Below are positions 33,213-40,976 of a stretch of DNA of 64,000 bases, piece by piece. The translations under genes were made by a program, and so were the position numbers. Location: the NCBI GenBank assembly GCA_025997955.1, contig BNVH01000008.1:5432-69431 (forward strand), in the 5' to 3' direction. The notes beneath the pieces were generated by a model. That model did no database searches, had not been told where the DNA came from, and was given only the letters and a program-made list of their open reading frames with translations. Numbering within the stretch: the stretch's first letter is position 1; each line of letters begins with the position of its first letter. The DNA comes from Synergistales bacterium. Lineage in GTDB: Bacteria > Synergistota > Synergistia > Synergistales > Aminobacteriaceae.

Positions 33213-34277
33213 ATGACGCGACAGATTAAGATAGCAACTCTTACGGTCGGAGGAAGAGCGCCTGTCCGTGTTGAGAGCATGCTGAAAGAAAGACTTTCGG
33301 GCGAACGAGAGGATATGGAAAAATGCCGCGCTCAGTGCGAGCGGCTTTTGGCGGAGGGGTGCGAATTGGCGCGCTTGGCCTTTCCGTCGCCTGATTTAGA
33401 AAAGCCTTTAGAATGGCTTCTTCAGCATACAAGGCTGCCTATCATGGCCGATATTCACTTCGATCCCGATTTGGCCCTTGCCGCTATGAGAGCCGGTTGC
33501 GCCTCTATCCGAATAAACCCTGGAAATATGCCCTTGCATAAACTCACCACACTCATCGACACCGCTAAAGACAAAGGCGTAGTTATCCGTATAGGAGCCA
33601 ATGGCGGGTCCCTTTCAGGACGTCACAGAGAGCAGTCTAAGGGCGATAGTGGCGTCGCCCTTTTTTTGGCCGTAAAAGAGCAGGCTGATTTGCTGTTGCA
33701 ACGCGGATTTTGCGATATTATTCTGTCCGCTAAGAGCTCCTCAGTGCCTGATACGATTCGGGCCAACGGCCTTTTGGCCAGCGCGTATCCCGATTTGCCG
33801 ACGCATATAGGCATAACGGAAGCTGGTCCGGGAGACGGCGGTATCGTCAAGGGCGTCAGCGGAATAGCGGCCCTTTTGAGCCAAGGCATCGGGAATACGC
33901 TTAGGGTTTCCCTGACTGACGAGCCGGAGCGCGAGGTGAGGGTCGGTTACGCTATTTTGCGCGCGCTTGAGCTGAGGCAAAGGGGACCCAACCTAATATC
34001 ATGCCCTACCTGCGGAAGGCGCAGAGCCGACGTCAGAGAATTGGTGAAATTGGTCGAGCCTCTTATATCCGGCCTTCCGGACGGAACGACCGTCGCCGTC
34101 ATGGGCTGTGAGGTCAACGGCCCAAAAGAGGCGGCCAACGCTCAGTATGGTATAGCCGGAACGCCCGTCGGAGCCGTTCTTTTTAAAAACGGAACGATGG
34201 TCGGGAACTATAGCTTCGATTCCCTGCCCAGCGCTCTGCCGGAGTTTTTTAGTTCGCGCGGAGATATAGGCGGATGA
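33213..34277 (+). CDS. ispG: 4-hydroxy-3-methylbut-2-enyl diphosphate synthase IspG
   Basis: This 354-residue iron-sulfur enzyme of the MEP isoprenoid pathway has an N-terminal TIM barrel that binds the cyclodiphosphate (MADIHFDPDLALAAM, SIRINPGN). The C-terminal domain carries the 4Fe-4S ligands in SCPTCGRR and GCEVNGPKEA. Typical IspG has NGPGEA; here Gly is replaced by Lys, a modest variation. It overlaps the next gene by four bases, which links isoprenoid synthesis to the transketolase/RuBisCO-like genes in one transcript. Confidence 0.95.
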   Translation: MTRQIKIATLTVGGRAPVRVESMLKERLSGEREDMEKCRAQCERLLAEGCELARLAFPSPDLEKPLEWLLQHTRLPIMADIHFDPDLALAAMRAGCASIRINPGNMPLHKLTTLIDTAKDKGVVIRIGANGGSLSGRHREQSKGDSGVALFLAVKEQADLLLQRGFCDIILSAKSSSVPDTIRANGLLASAYPDLPTHIGITEAGPGDGGIVKGVSGIAALLSQGIGNTLRVSLTDEPEREVRVGYAILRALELRQRGPNLISCPTCGRRRADVRELVKLVEPLISGLPDGTTVAVMGCEVNGPKEAANAQYGIAGTPVGAVLFKNGTMVGNYSFDSLPSALPEFFSSRGDIGG

Positions 34278-35170
34278 ACCATTTGGAGAGGGTGGCTTTT
34301 GGGATTCGCCGGCGCGCGTTGGCTCATACCCTGTCGCGTAACGGCGGCTACCTCAGTCAGGCTTGTTCGTCGGCTGAGATATTTGCCGCCCTGTACGGAC
34401 GCGTGCTTAGACTGAAAAAGCTCGATCGTCCGCTGGCCGCGGGCCGTTTTACGGGGACACCAAGTCACGGGCGTCCGACCGTCACGGGCGCGGATTTTAA
34501 CGGCGCTGGTGACCCGTCTTGTGACAACTTCATCCTATCTCCGGCGCAGTACGCCCTTGTGCTCTACGCCGCGCTCATTGAGGCCGGACGGATGGACGAA
34601 GCGAGCATGGAGGCCTATGACATCGACGGCAGTTCGGTGGAGATAATAGGCGCGGAGCATTCTCCCGGTATGGAAGTCACTACCGGCTCATTGGGGCAGG
34701 GCATCAGTCAGGCGTCTGGCATAGCTATGGCCCGAAAAATCAGGGGCGAAACGGGCCGCGTTGTGCTCATGATGAGCGACGGGGAATGTCAGAGCGGCGA
34801 GTTTTGGGAGGCGGTACAGGCTGCCTGCTATCACAGGTTGGGGAATATGATAGCCTACGTGGACATGAACGGCTACCAATGCGACGGCAAAATGACCTCC
34901 GTCATGAACCTCGAACCCTTTGATAAGAGGCTTAAAGCTTTCGGAGCGAGGGTTCGCCGCGTTGACGGGCATAACCTCAAAAGGCTTACCCGTCTTGGCA
35001 GGGCGCCTTCCGCTGACGTGCCCACCTTTATTCTATGCGACACCGACCCTTGCAGGGGTATGAATATATTGACGGAACGTTTTCCCAAGTTTCACTACGT
35101 TCGTTTTACCTCGCCGGAAGAAAAGGCGAAATACCAAAAATTTTACGACACCATGTCCGAGGTTTTGTAA
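34274..35170 (+). CDS. Transketolase-like N-terminal subunit (second copy)
   Basis: This 298-residue thiamine diphosphate-binding subunit overlaps ispG by four bases. The cofactor motif is SDGECQSGEFWEA at about residue 167, with Ser in place of the first Gly of GDG, followed by AYVDMNGYQCDG. SLGQGISQASGIAMARKI is typical. It differs from the copy at 9257. The partner subunit begins two bases after its stop. Together with the RuBisCO-like gene it suggests a special carbohydrate step rather than the pentose phosphate pathway. Confidence 0.87.
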   Translation: MNHLERVAFGIRRRALAHTLSRNGGYLSQACSSAEIFAALYGRVLRLKKLDRPLAAGRFTGTPSHGRPTVTGADFNGAGDPSCDNFILSPAQYALVLYAALIEAGRMDEASMEAYDIDGSSVEIIGAEHSPGMEVTTGSLGQGISQASGIAMARKIRGETGRVVLMMSDGECQSGEFWEAVQAACYHRLGNMIAYVDMNGYQCDGKMTSVMNLEPFDKRLKAFGARVRRVDGHNLKRLTRLGRAPSADVPTFILCDTDPCRGMNILTERFPKFHYVRFTSPEEKAKYQKFYDTMSEVL

Positions 35171-35172
35171 GC

Positions 35173-36180
35173 ATGGAGATACTGACTAAGGTACACGCAA
35201 AGCATTTAGTGGACTGGGGCAGGAGACATCCTGAGGCTTACGTTTTGTCGGCTGACCTGACGGCTTCCTGTGAGGCGGATTCGTTCCGGGACGCTTATCC
35301 GGACCGTTTTCTGTCCATGGGCATCGCCGAGCAGAATATGATAGCCTTTGCCGGGGGCATGGCCCGTCAGGGCTTTATTCCCTTGATACACACCTTCGCG
35401 GTGTTTATTTACCGACGCGCCCTCGACCAGATAGCCATGTCGGTGGCGTACCCAAACCTGCCGGTCAAAATGTTCGGATTTTTGCCCGGTATCCTGACGC
35501 CCGGCGGCGTGACGCATCAAGCCATCGAGGACATAGCGGTGATGCGCGCCCTTCCCAATATGACAGTGCTTGAGCCAGGCGACGCCACCGAGGTAGAGTC
35601 GGCGTTGGACGTTGCCTTTGAGACGCCGGGGCCCGTGTATGTGCGCCAGCTTCGCGGCGAGGTCTCGCGCCTCTTCGATAAAAACGAGCCTCTAAGGCTT
35701 GGCAAACCGCGCAAACTTTCATCCGGTGAGGATATAGTGTTGCTGACGAGCGGCATTTGCACCGAAGAGGGCATACGCGCGGCCTCCGCCTTGCTCGACA
35801 AAGGGGTGAGAATAACCCATTATCACATCTCCACCCTCAAGCCGTTCCGTCACCCTGAGATAGTGGAGGATATAGCGAATAGCCGCTACGGCGCTATCAC
35901 GTTGGAGAACCACAGCGTGGTGGGAGGGCTCGGCTCCGCCATAGCCGAGCTCATGGCTGAGGCTGGGGCAGGCAAGCCGTTGCGCCGCCTTGGCCTGCAG
36001 GACACCTTCGCGCACGGCGCAAGCCGCCGGTATCTGATGCGCGAGTACGGACTTGACGCAAAGGCCCTTATCGCCGCAGTCGAAAACGTTACGGGAGAGC
36101 GTTTTGCCATAGATGAGGCAAGCTTAGCCGAGACCTACACCCCGACATTACACAGCGACGCCAAACCGGAGGCGCTTTGA
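35173..36180 (+). CDS. Transketolase-like C-terminal subunit (second copy)
   Basis: This 335-residue partner of the preceding gene has the catalytic glutamate in MGIAEQNMIAFAGGMA at about residue 55. THQAIEDIAVMRALPN at about residue 117 and ENHSVVGGLGSAIAELMAEA at about residue 240 are family signatures. The start is the ATG at 35173, right after the previous stop. The closest functional types could be transketolase proper, apulose-4-phosphate transketolase or a DXS-like reaction; sequence reading does not distinguish these. Confidence 0.88.
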   Translation: MEILTKVHAKHLVDWGRRHPEAYVLSADLTASCEADSFRDAYPDRFLSMGIAEQNMIAFAGGMARQGFIPLIHTFAVFIYRRALDQIAMSVAYPNLPVKMFGFLPGILTPGGVTHQAIEDIAVMRALPNMTVLEPGDATEVESALDVAFETPGPVYVRQLRGEVSRLFDKNEPLRLGKPRKLSSGEDIVLLTSGICTEEGIRAASALLDKGVRITHYHISTLKPFRHPEIVEDIANSRYGAITLENHSVVGGLGSAIAELMAEAGAGKPLRRLGLQDTFAHGASRRYLMREYGLDAKALIAAVENVTGERFAIDEASLAETYTPTLHSDAKPEAL

Positions 36181-36192
36181 GGAAATGAGGGT

Positions 36193-37356
36193 GTGAAGCG
36201 AGTGTTTTTTGAGGGCTACGACGACGGCAGAACGCGAAGACTGATAGGCGGAGGCCGTTTTTCGGTTGTCTATCGTCTGTATGGAGACGAGCAAACAGCC
36301 CGAGGTATGGCTGAGGACATCTGTACTGAGCAGACAGTGGAGTTCCCGGTTCGCCTGCTGCCCCCAGGCGCCATCCCTCAGGAGATAATGGGGCGCGTCG
36401 AGGATTTCAGGCCTGAGCCGGAAAGCGACGGGCGTTATCTCGCCACAATAAGCTTCGCGGACGAAACGGCGGCTATGGAGCTTACCCAGTTTCTGAACGT
36501 CGTCTTCGGCAACATCAGTATCAAACGCGGGATACAGGTAGCGCGCATATATCCAAGCGACGGGATATACTCGTTTCTGAGCGGGCCGCGATTTGGAGTT
36601 TCCGGCCTCAGAGGGGTTGTCGGAGTGTTTGACCGCCCGCTGCTTTTTACGGCCATCAAGCCTATGGGGCTGAGCGCGCGCGATATGGCGGCCCTGGCTA
36701 GCAGGTTTGCTGAGGGCGGCGTGGACGTCATAAAGGACGACCACGGCCTCACGAATCAGACGTTCGCCCCTTTTGAGGAGCGAGTTTGTCGCTGTGCCGA
36801 CGCCGTGCGAGAGGCCAACGCTAAATTTGGCCGCAAAGCTATATACGTCCCAAACGTCACGGCTCCGGCTACTCAGATTATGGCGCGCGCGTCACATGCT
36901 AAAGAAATGGGCGCGGGCGGGCTCTTGGTAACGCCTGGCTTAGTGGGTCTGGACGCGATACGCTCACTTTCCGGTTCGGATATAGGCATTCCCATCTTCG
37001 CGCACCCTGCGTTCATCGGAAGCTACGCCTTGGGAAAAGAGGGTATCGCCTGTGACGCGCTGTTCGGAACTCTCATGCGCCTGTCGGGAGCGGACGCCAC
37101 GATTTTCCCGAACTACGGCGGACGCTTTCCGCTTTCTAAAACAGAATGCCTCGCTATTGCTGACGCGGCCAGAGAAAAGCTCGGGACCCTCAAACCCATT
37201 TTCCCAGCGCCGGCCGGCGGCATGGAGCTTCGCAACGTCAGGGAAATGACCTTGAGCTACGGCAGCGATGTGCTGGTTCTGATAGGCGGAGGTCTGTTCG
37301 GCATCGGCCAAGATATAGTAGCTAACTGTCGCCGATTCTTGGATGAAGTTAAATGA
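36193..37356 (+). CDS. Form IV RuBisCO-like protein
   Basis: This 387-residue protein is related to the RuBisCO large subunit. The lysine equivalent to K175 is kept (AIKPMGLS, K156), as is that equivalent to the carbamylated K201 (GGVDVIKDDHG, K181) and D203 (D183). The E204 equivalent is His184, and loop 6 lacks the usual lysine motif, so CO2 fixation is unlikely. The KDDHG variant is, as far as I recall, found among RuBisCO-like enzymes of D-apiose/isoapionate catabolism; other form IV proteins act in methionine salvage. It starts with GTG at 36193 and follows the transketolase pair by 12 bases. Confidence 0.88.
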   Translation: MKRVFFEGYDDGRTRRLIGGGRFSVVYRLYGDEQTARGMAEDICTEQTVEFPVRLLPPGAIPQEIMGRVEDFRPEPESDGRYLATISFADETAAMELTQFLNVVFGNISIKRGIQVARIYPSDGIYSFLSGPRFGVSGLRGVVGVFDRPLLFTAIKPMGLSARDMAALASRFAEGGVDVIKDDHGLTNQTFAPFEERVCRCADAVREANAKFGRKAIYVPNVTAPATQIMARASHAKEMGAGGLLVTPGLVGLDAIRSLSGSDIGIPIFAHPAFIGSYALGKEGIACDALFGTLMRLSGADATIFPNYGGRFPLSKTECLAIADAAREKLGTLKPIFPAPAGGMELRNVREMTLSYGSDVLVLIGGGLFGIGQDIVANCRRFLDEVK

Positions 37357-37499
37357 TGAGCGCGCTAAAAAACAAAACAAATGTCATGCGTATTTTGGAC
37401 AAACAGGGAATGGCTTATCGGGTGCATTGTTATGACGCTTCGGACGGCCGAATCGACGGCATTTCCGTCGCCCGGAAAATCAGGCGCCCAGCTGAGTGA
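37353..37499 (+). pseudogene. ybaK: Truncated YbaK/EbsC (Cys-tRNA(Pro) deacylase) N-terminus
   Basis: A 48-codon frame overlapping the RuBisCO-like stop (ATGA) reads KTNVMRILDKQGMAYRVHCY, then DASDGRIDGISVARKI, the unmistakable start of YbaK-type editing proteins (normally about 155 residues). It stops after RRPAE, exactly where the minus-strand DUF3791-like gene ends. The rest of the gene is absent, so it was cut by an insertion or deletion. The product would lack the catalytic core. Confidence 0.8.
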
Positions 37500-37722
37500 A
37501 TTCGGCCACCAATCTGCCGTTTTCTAATTCAGATTGAAACATCTCATATACATAGGATGAACTGCAAAGATACAAACCTGTTTCTATATCTTGGAGTTTT
37601 TCGAATACTGTTGAATTATAAAAATATGATATGGCAACCGGAATTGTAAGCCCTTTCTCTTCTATTAAGAACGCTATAATGTCCTGAATGATATATTCAA
37701 TTAACTGGGCTTGCTTACTCAT
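37480..37722 (-). CDS. Small DUF3791-like protein
   Basis: This 80-residue protein (MSKQAQLIEYIIQDIIAFLI onward) shows the pattern of DUF3791 members: a helical start, a GLTIPVAISYFYNS central helix, and an aromatic-rich end. Such proteins usually accompany DUF3990 proteins in small accessory modules; no DUF3990 gene is present here. Its last seven codons lie within the broken ybaK, so the present stop may be secondary. The function is unknown. Confidence 0.6.
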   Translation of the reverse strand: MSKQAQLIEYIIQDIIAFLIEEKGLTIPVAISYFYNSTVFEKLQDIETGLYLCSSSYVYEMFQSELENGRLVAEFTQLGA

Positions 37723-37774
37723 GATATATTCCCTCTTGCGTTCACAATCTCGGTATTTGAACCGTGAAATAACT

Positions 37775-37993
37775 TCATTCTATCCGGCCCCCGGTTTGCA
37801 TAGAAATAGCTTTTAAATCTTCAATAGCGTCGTCAAACGAAAGCATATGTTCTACGTCATAATGTTCAACCAAAAAATCAATTCCGCCATGAGTAGCTAA
37901 ATAACGATACGCTTGCAGAACGGTCAAGCCGGTTGCCCCCGAGAATTCATTTATACACGCGACAATATAGTCCGCTTCTTTTCGCTTGTCCAT
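37775..37993 (-). CDS. DUF3791 family protein
   Basis: This 72-residue protein (MDKRKEADYIVACINEFSGA onward) carries the DUF3791 core GLTVLQAYRYLATHGGIDFL followed by VEHYDVEHMLSFDDAIEDL. It is upstream of and probably co-transcribed with its weak paralogue at 37480, 52 bases apart. The family is common in gut anaerobes as part of proposed toxin-antitoxin-like cassettes; its activity is unknown to me. Confidence 0.65.
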   Translation of the reverse strand: MDKRKEADYIVACINEFSGATGLTVLQAYRYLATHGGIDFLVEHYDVEHMLSFDDAIEDLKAISMQTGGRIE

Positions 37994-38000
37994 ATCCTAT

Positions 38001-38801
38001 CTACTCCCCTGACAGCAAGCGCTTCGCTAAGACCTTTATCCCGTCTTCTCGAGCCGTCGGCATGATAAAATCCGCTATCTCAAGCACACGTCGGTGCGCG
38101 TTTTCGGGCGCTGCCGCTATGTCGGCGCGGCGGAGTATCTCTATGTCGTTCAGGTGATCTCCGGCAACTACGATAATCTCGGGACGCGCCGGCAAGCGCG
38201 ACAGAAACCTGTCAAACGCGTCTCCCTTCGATACGCCCTTGGCCAATATATCCAAAAACTCCGTCCCGCCCGGCACAATCTCGGCGCGTCTGTCAAACGC
38301 TTCACAGATAGAGCCTTCTATACGCCTGAAAATATCAGGCGTCGCCCAGAGGGCCACTCTGTAAACCGGGTGATCGAAAGATGTCTCTTCCATAAACGAA
38401 GGGCTGTCGATATACCGCACCTCGACGCCGGATTTTTTGTAAAACCGGCTTGTCGCTGCGTCATCGGCGCGGCATAGAATAAACTCGTCGCAAGCGATTT
38501 GAATCTCGGAGGGAAGTGGCCACAAAAATTTCAGCACTTCTGAAACCAACAAAGGGTTCATCGTGACGGATTCTATCTCGGAGCCGTCGAGGTTCATAGT
38601 GCGGGCTCCGTCGTAGAGTATGGCCGGCTGTGTGGCGTGAGCCGCTTTTATGTGGTTCTTGGCCGTAAAAAAAGACCTCCCGGAGGCGATCATTATGTCC
38701 CAGCCGTTCTCCACAAGCGAAGCGCAGGCGTCCGATACCTCGCCCGATACGTTATCTCCGACAGACAGAGTGTCGTCTATATCCGTGACTAAAAGTTTCA
38801 T
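38001..38801 (-). CDS. HAD superfamily hydrolase, Cof type
   Basis: This 266-residue phosphatase of the haloacid dehalogenase superfamily has motif I LLVTDIDDTLS at the N-terminus (nucleophile Asp7, acid/base Asp9). Motif II is MIASGRS, motif III lysine is in AKGVSKGDAFDRFL, and motif IV is VVAGDHLNDIEILRRAD. The cap domain between motifs II and III is of the Cof (C2B) type. Substrates are usually sugar phosphates or phosphorylated metabolites. It follows the membrane protein gene by seven bases. Confidence 0.9.
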   Translation of the reverse strand: MKLLVTDIDDTLSVGDNVSGEVSDACASLVENGWDIMIASGRSFFTAKNHIKAAHATQPAILYDGARTMNLDGSEIESVTMNPLLVSEVLKFLWPLPSEIQIACDEFILCRADDAATSRFYKKSGVEVRYIDSPSFMEETSFDHPVYRVALWATPDIFRRIEGSICEAFDRRAEIVPGGTEFLDILAKGVSKGDAFDRFLSRLPARPEIIVVAGDHLNDIEILRRADIAAAPENAHRRVLEIADFIMPTAREDGIKVLAKRLLSGE

Positions 38802-38808
38802 GACCGCG

Positions 38809-39270
38809 CTAAAACCTCTTCGATATTGCGCGGCGTCCCTCTATCTGGCGCTGGCGCGTTCGTAGGTCTTCCAATTCTTGGGATATGCGATCTCGCTCCT
38901 TTGCGCTGACGGAGAGCGACCGGAGAAGCGGCATAATTGTATCCTCAAGATTGGCTATTTCGGTTGCGGAGTAGGGCGCCGTCCTCCCGATGCGCTTTGC
39001 GCCTCCGATGGCGGTTTCCGCCAAAAGAACTGACATATCGGCCAAGATGCGCATTGTCTCGCCGTTTGCGTAGTCCTCGCCGCCGTCATCGTCACGCTCG
39101 ACGCGCGAGATTTGCAAATTGCTCATCGCGTAGAATAAAAACACGCCCGTCAGCACAAGCGCGCCAACGCCGGACGGTATTCGTTCAAGATAAAAAAGAT
39201 TCCCGGCCGCGACGCCGCTTATCATGCCGGCGCAGTAAAGAAGTCCCTTTTTCAGATTGTGCAAGTTCAT
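38809..39270 (-). CDS. Two-helix membrane protein with cytoplasmic coiled coil
   Basis: This 153-residue protein starts at the ATG at 39270 (MNLHNLKKGLLYCAGMISGV). Two hydrophobic helices (residues about 8-25 and 32-48) are followed by an acidic linker and a long charged helix (ISQELEDLRTRQRQIEGRRA). No known family is recognised. It lies between a NUDIX gene and a HAD phosphatase gene in one minus-strand transcript. A role in septation or envelope scaffolding is only a guess. Confidence 0.65.
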   Translation of the reverse strand: MNLHNLKKGLLYCAGMISGVAAGNLFYLERIPSGVGALVLTGVFLFYAMSNLQISRVERDDDGGEDYANGETMRILADMSVLLAETAIGGAKRIGRTAPYSATEIANLEDTIMPLLRSLSVSAKERDRISQELEDLRTRQRQIEGRRAISKRF

Positions 39271-39283
39271 GTTCTGTTCTCGT

Positions 39284-39745
39284 TTACCCAAGCGAAGGTA
39301 TCGGGACTGATACCTCAAGCGGATAGTTGCCGCTTAAAACATCGGGGAGCAGTCTGACATAAAACGGGTGTATGAGCGGTAATTTCAAACTCTCGTCAAG
39401 GTCAACCCACAAAAGCTCCCCCTCGTTGGACTCGCGCAATGTCCCCTCGAAGTCGCGGCATACGAAGTAGTTCGAGACGTATTCCATTTTGTCGTCCGCC
39501 CGATAGGCGTGAAGAATTCCCGCAAACTTAAAATCCTTTAGGATATATCCGGTCTCCTCAAGCATCTCACGGGCGCAAGCGTCCCGTAGGCTCTCGTTTC
39601 TCTTTTTACGTCCGCCCGGTATGGTTATCTCACCCTTATAAGGCTCGTTGGCGCGGCGAATCAGGAGGATTTTCCCGTCTTTGATAAGAAAACAAAAAAC
39701 AATTAAAGCAGTGTAAGCGTAGTTGTCCCAAGGTTCTGAAGTCAT
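39284..39745 (-). CDS. NUDIX hydrolase
   Basis: This 153-residue pyrophosphohydrolase has a complete NUDIX box (GRKKRNESLRDACAREMLEE, then TGY; residues about 45-67), with the RE-x2-EE-x-G catalytic glutamates. It hydrolyses nucleoside diphosphates linked to another group; the substrate is unknown. It is first in a minus-strand run with the membrane protein and the HAD phosphatase. Confidence 0.9.
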   Translation of the reverse strand: MTSEPWDNYAYTALIVFCFLIKDGKILLIRRANEPYKGEITIPGGRKKRNESLRDACAREMLEETGYILKDFKFAGILHAYRADDKMEYVSNYFVCRDFEGTLRESNEGELLWVDLDESLKLPLIHPFYVRLLPDVLSGNYPLEVSVPIPSLG

Positions 39746-39843
39746 AATTCAACCTTCTTTCTTGATACGCAGCAACATCTATCACGCGTTTGGATATATA
39801 GTGGCGCTACATAACATTGTGCTGCGCCACTTTTGCGGGGTTT

Positions 39844-40047
39844 CTAAACTGCTTTTTCCCTTTTGGCGTGCGTTTGAAGTCGTCTTTCCCGCGCTTCCCG
39901 GATTCTGGCTTCCGCATATACGGCGCTGGCGTGAATTTCCGCGCTAAATTCTTCTTCTGACATAGATGCGCGCCTTTCTTCGTTATATTCGCGGATTTTG
40001 TGTATATCCTCAATTGTGAAGTTCGGATTAATTTCTGGCGCTTTCAT
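39844..40047 (-). CDS. Small antitoxin-like hypothetical protein
   Basis: A 67-residue frame starts at the ATG at 40047 with GGGGAG upstream (MKAPEINPNFTIEDIHKIRE onward). The segment NPNFTIEDIHKIREYN recurs in short proteins of gut bacteria often annotated as antitoxin components (recalled). It overlaps the end of the TtcA-type gene by 20 bases on the same strand and has no visible toxin partner downstream. The C-terminus is basic. Confidence 0.6.
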   Translation of the reverse strand: MKAPEINPNFTIEDIHKIREYNEERRASMSEEEFSAEIHASAVYAEARIREARERRLQTHAKREKAV

Positions 40048-40804
40048 TTGTCTCAACTCCCCATCTGTCATTGTCGGATAGCTTTTTTAAGGCGCTCAAT
40101 GTGTTGCGGTAGACGTCGGGGAAGAGTTTTGAGACATCTTCGAGAAGCCCCTTGACGCGTTGGCGTTCGGTCTTGCCGGCGTAGGGGCAGTTTGTGGGCA
40201 AGACGGGGAGAGAGAGGCGCGCGGCTTCGTCTATGACAGCCTGTTCGCGCGCGTAGATGAGGGGGCGTATTATATCTATCTCCGTTCTGTCCTGAAAGAA
40301 CTTCGGCCGAAAACTCCGCGCGCGTCCCCCTCGGAGGATGTTCAGATAAAAAGTCTCTATGGCGTCGTCAAGGCTGTGTCCGAGGGCGAGCTTGCGGCAT
40401 CCGTGCTCACGGGCGCAGCCGCTCAGGATGCCGCGCCTCATGTTGGCGCAGAAGCTGCAAGGAGAACGCTCTGAGCGGGCTTCCAATATCTCAATTATCG
40501 GATGTCTGATAACGATATAAGGGACATCCCGAGCGGCGCAGTACGCTTCGAGATTTGACAAATCTACCTCCGGCGCGCTTCCCCCCGCTATGGCCACGGT
40601 GCAGGCCAAGAGCGAAAAACTGGCCGGACTGCGGCGTCTGAACTCCGAGAGCGCGTGAAGCAAGACGAGGCTGTCCTTGCCGCCGGAAAGCCCAAGGAGG
40701 ATCTTATCTCCCTCGTCTATCATGCAAAAATCGCCTATGGCCCTCCCTACTGTCTTACGGAGAGATTTGGAGATAGAGTTTTTCCATTGAAACGCTTCCG
40801 TCAT
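40028..40804 (-). CDS. ttcA: TtcA-type tRNA 2-thiolation protein (PP-loop ATPase)
   Basis: This 258-residue adenylating enzyme of the TtcA/TtuA group thiolates a tRNA base. The PP-loop motif LLGLSGGKDSLVLLHAL is at about residue 38. RSPCSFCANMRRGIL has the CxxC that binds an iron-sulfur cluster, and LALGHSLDDAIETFYLNILR is the second signature. The ATG at 40804 is chosen because AAGGAGA precedes it at proper distance, over one ten codons earlier. A third cysteine (LPTNCPY) completes the expected cluster ligands. Confidence 0.87.
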   Translation of the reverse strand: MTEAFQWKNSISKSLRKTVGRAIGDFCMIDEGDKILLGLSGGKDSLVLLHALSEFRRRSPASFSLLACTVAIAGGSAPEVDLSNLEAYCAARDVPYIVIRHPIIEILEARSERSPCSFCANMRRGILSGCAREHGCRKLALGHSLDDAIETFYLNILRGGRARSFRPKFFQDRTEIDIIRPLIYAREQAVIDEAARLSLPVLPTNCPYAGKTERQRVKGLLEDVSKLFPDVYRNTLSALKKLSDNDRWGVETNESARN

Positions 40805-40887
40805 TTGGCCGTCTCCTTGTTCAAAAATGCCCATGCTCGTTTAACTATTATATTATATATCCTAATAACTTGAATAGACGCGCTTAG

Positions 40888-40916
40888 TTGACAACGGCGG
40901 CGATAACAATAATAAT
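40888..40916 (+). promoter_or_regulatory. Promoter of the double-cubane protein operon
   Basis: TTGACA and AATAAT are spaced by 17 bases, with about 60 bases to the ATG at 40977, which has AAGGAGT upstream. Confidence 0.6.
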
Positions 40917-40976
40917 GGTTTAGAAGATTCATACTCGAAACATTCACGAAAGGAGCATGTCCGTAAGGAGTCAATT

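Noticed and set aside
33213..36180. The second transketolase pair as a split DXS
   Set aside because: DXS-specific motifs were not recognised and the subunits match split transketolases better; kept only as a remote alternative.
36193..37356. A true CO2-fixing RuBisCO large subunit
   Set aside because: The Glu204 equivalent is His and the loop 6 lysine motif is missing, and no phosphoribulokinase gene is present.
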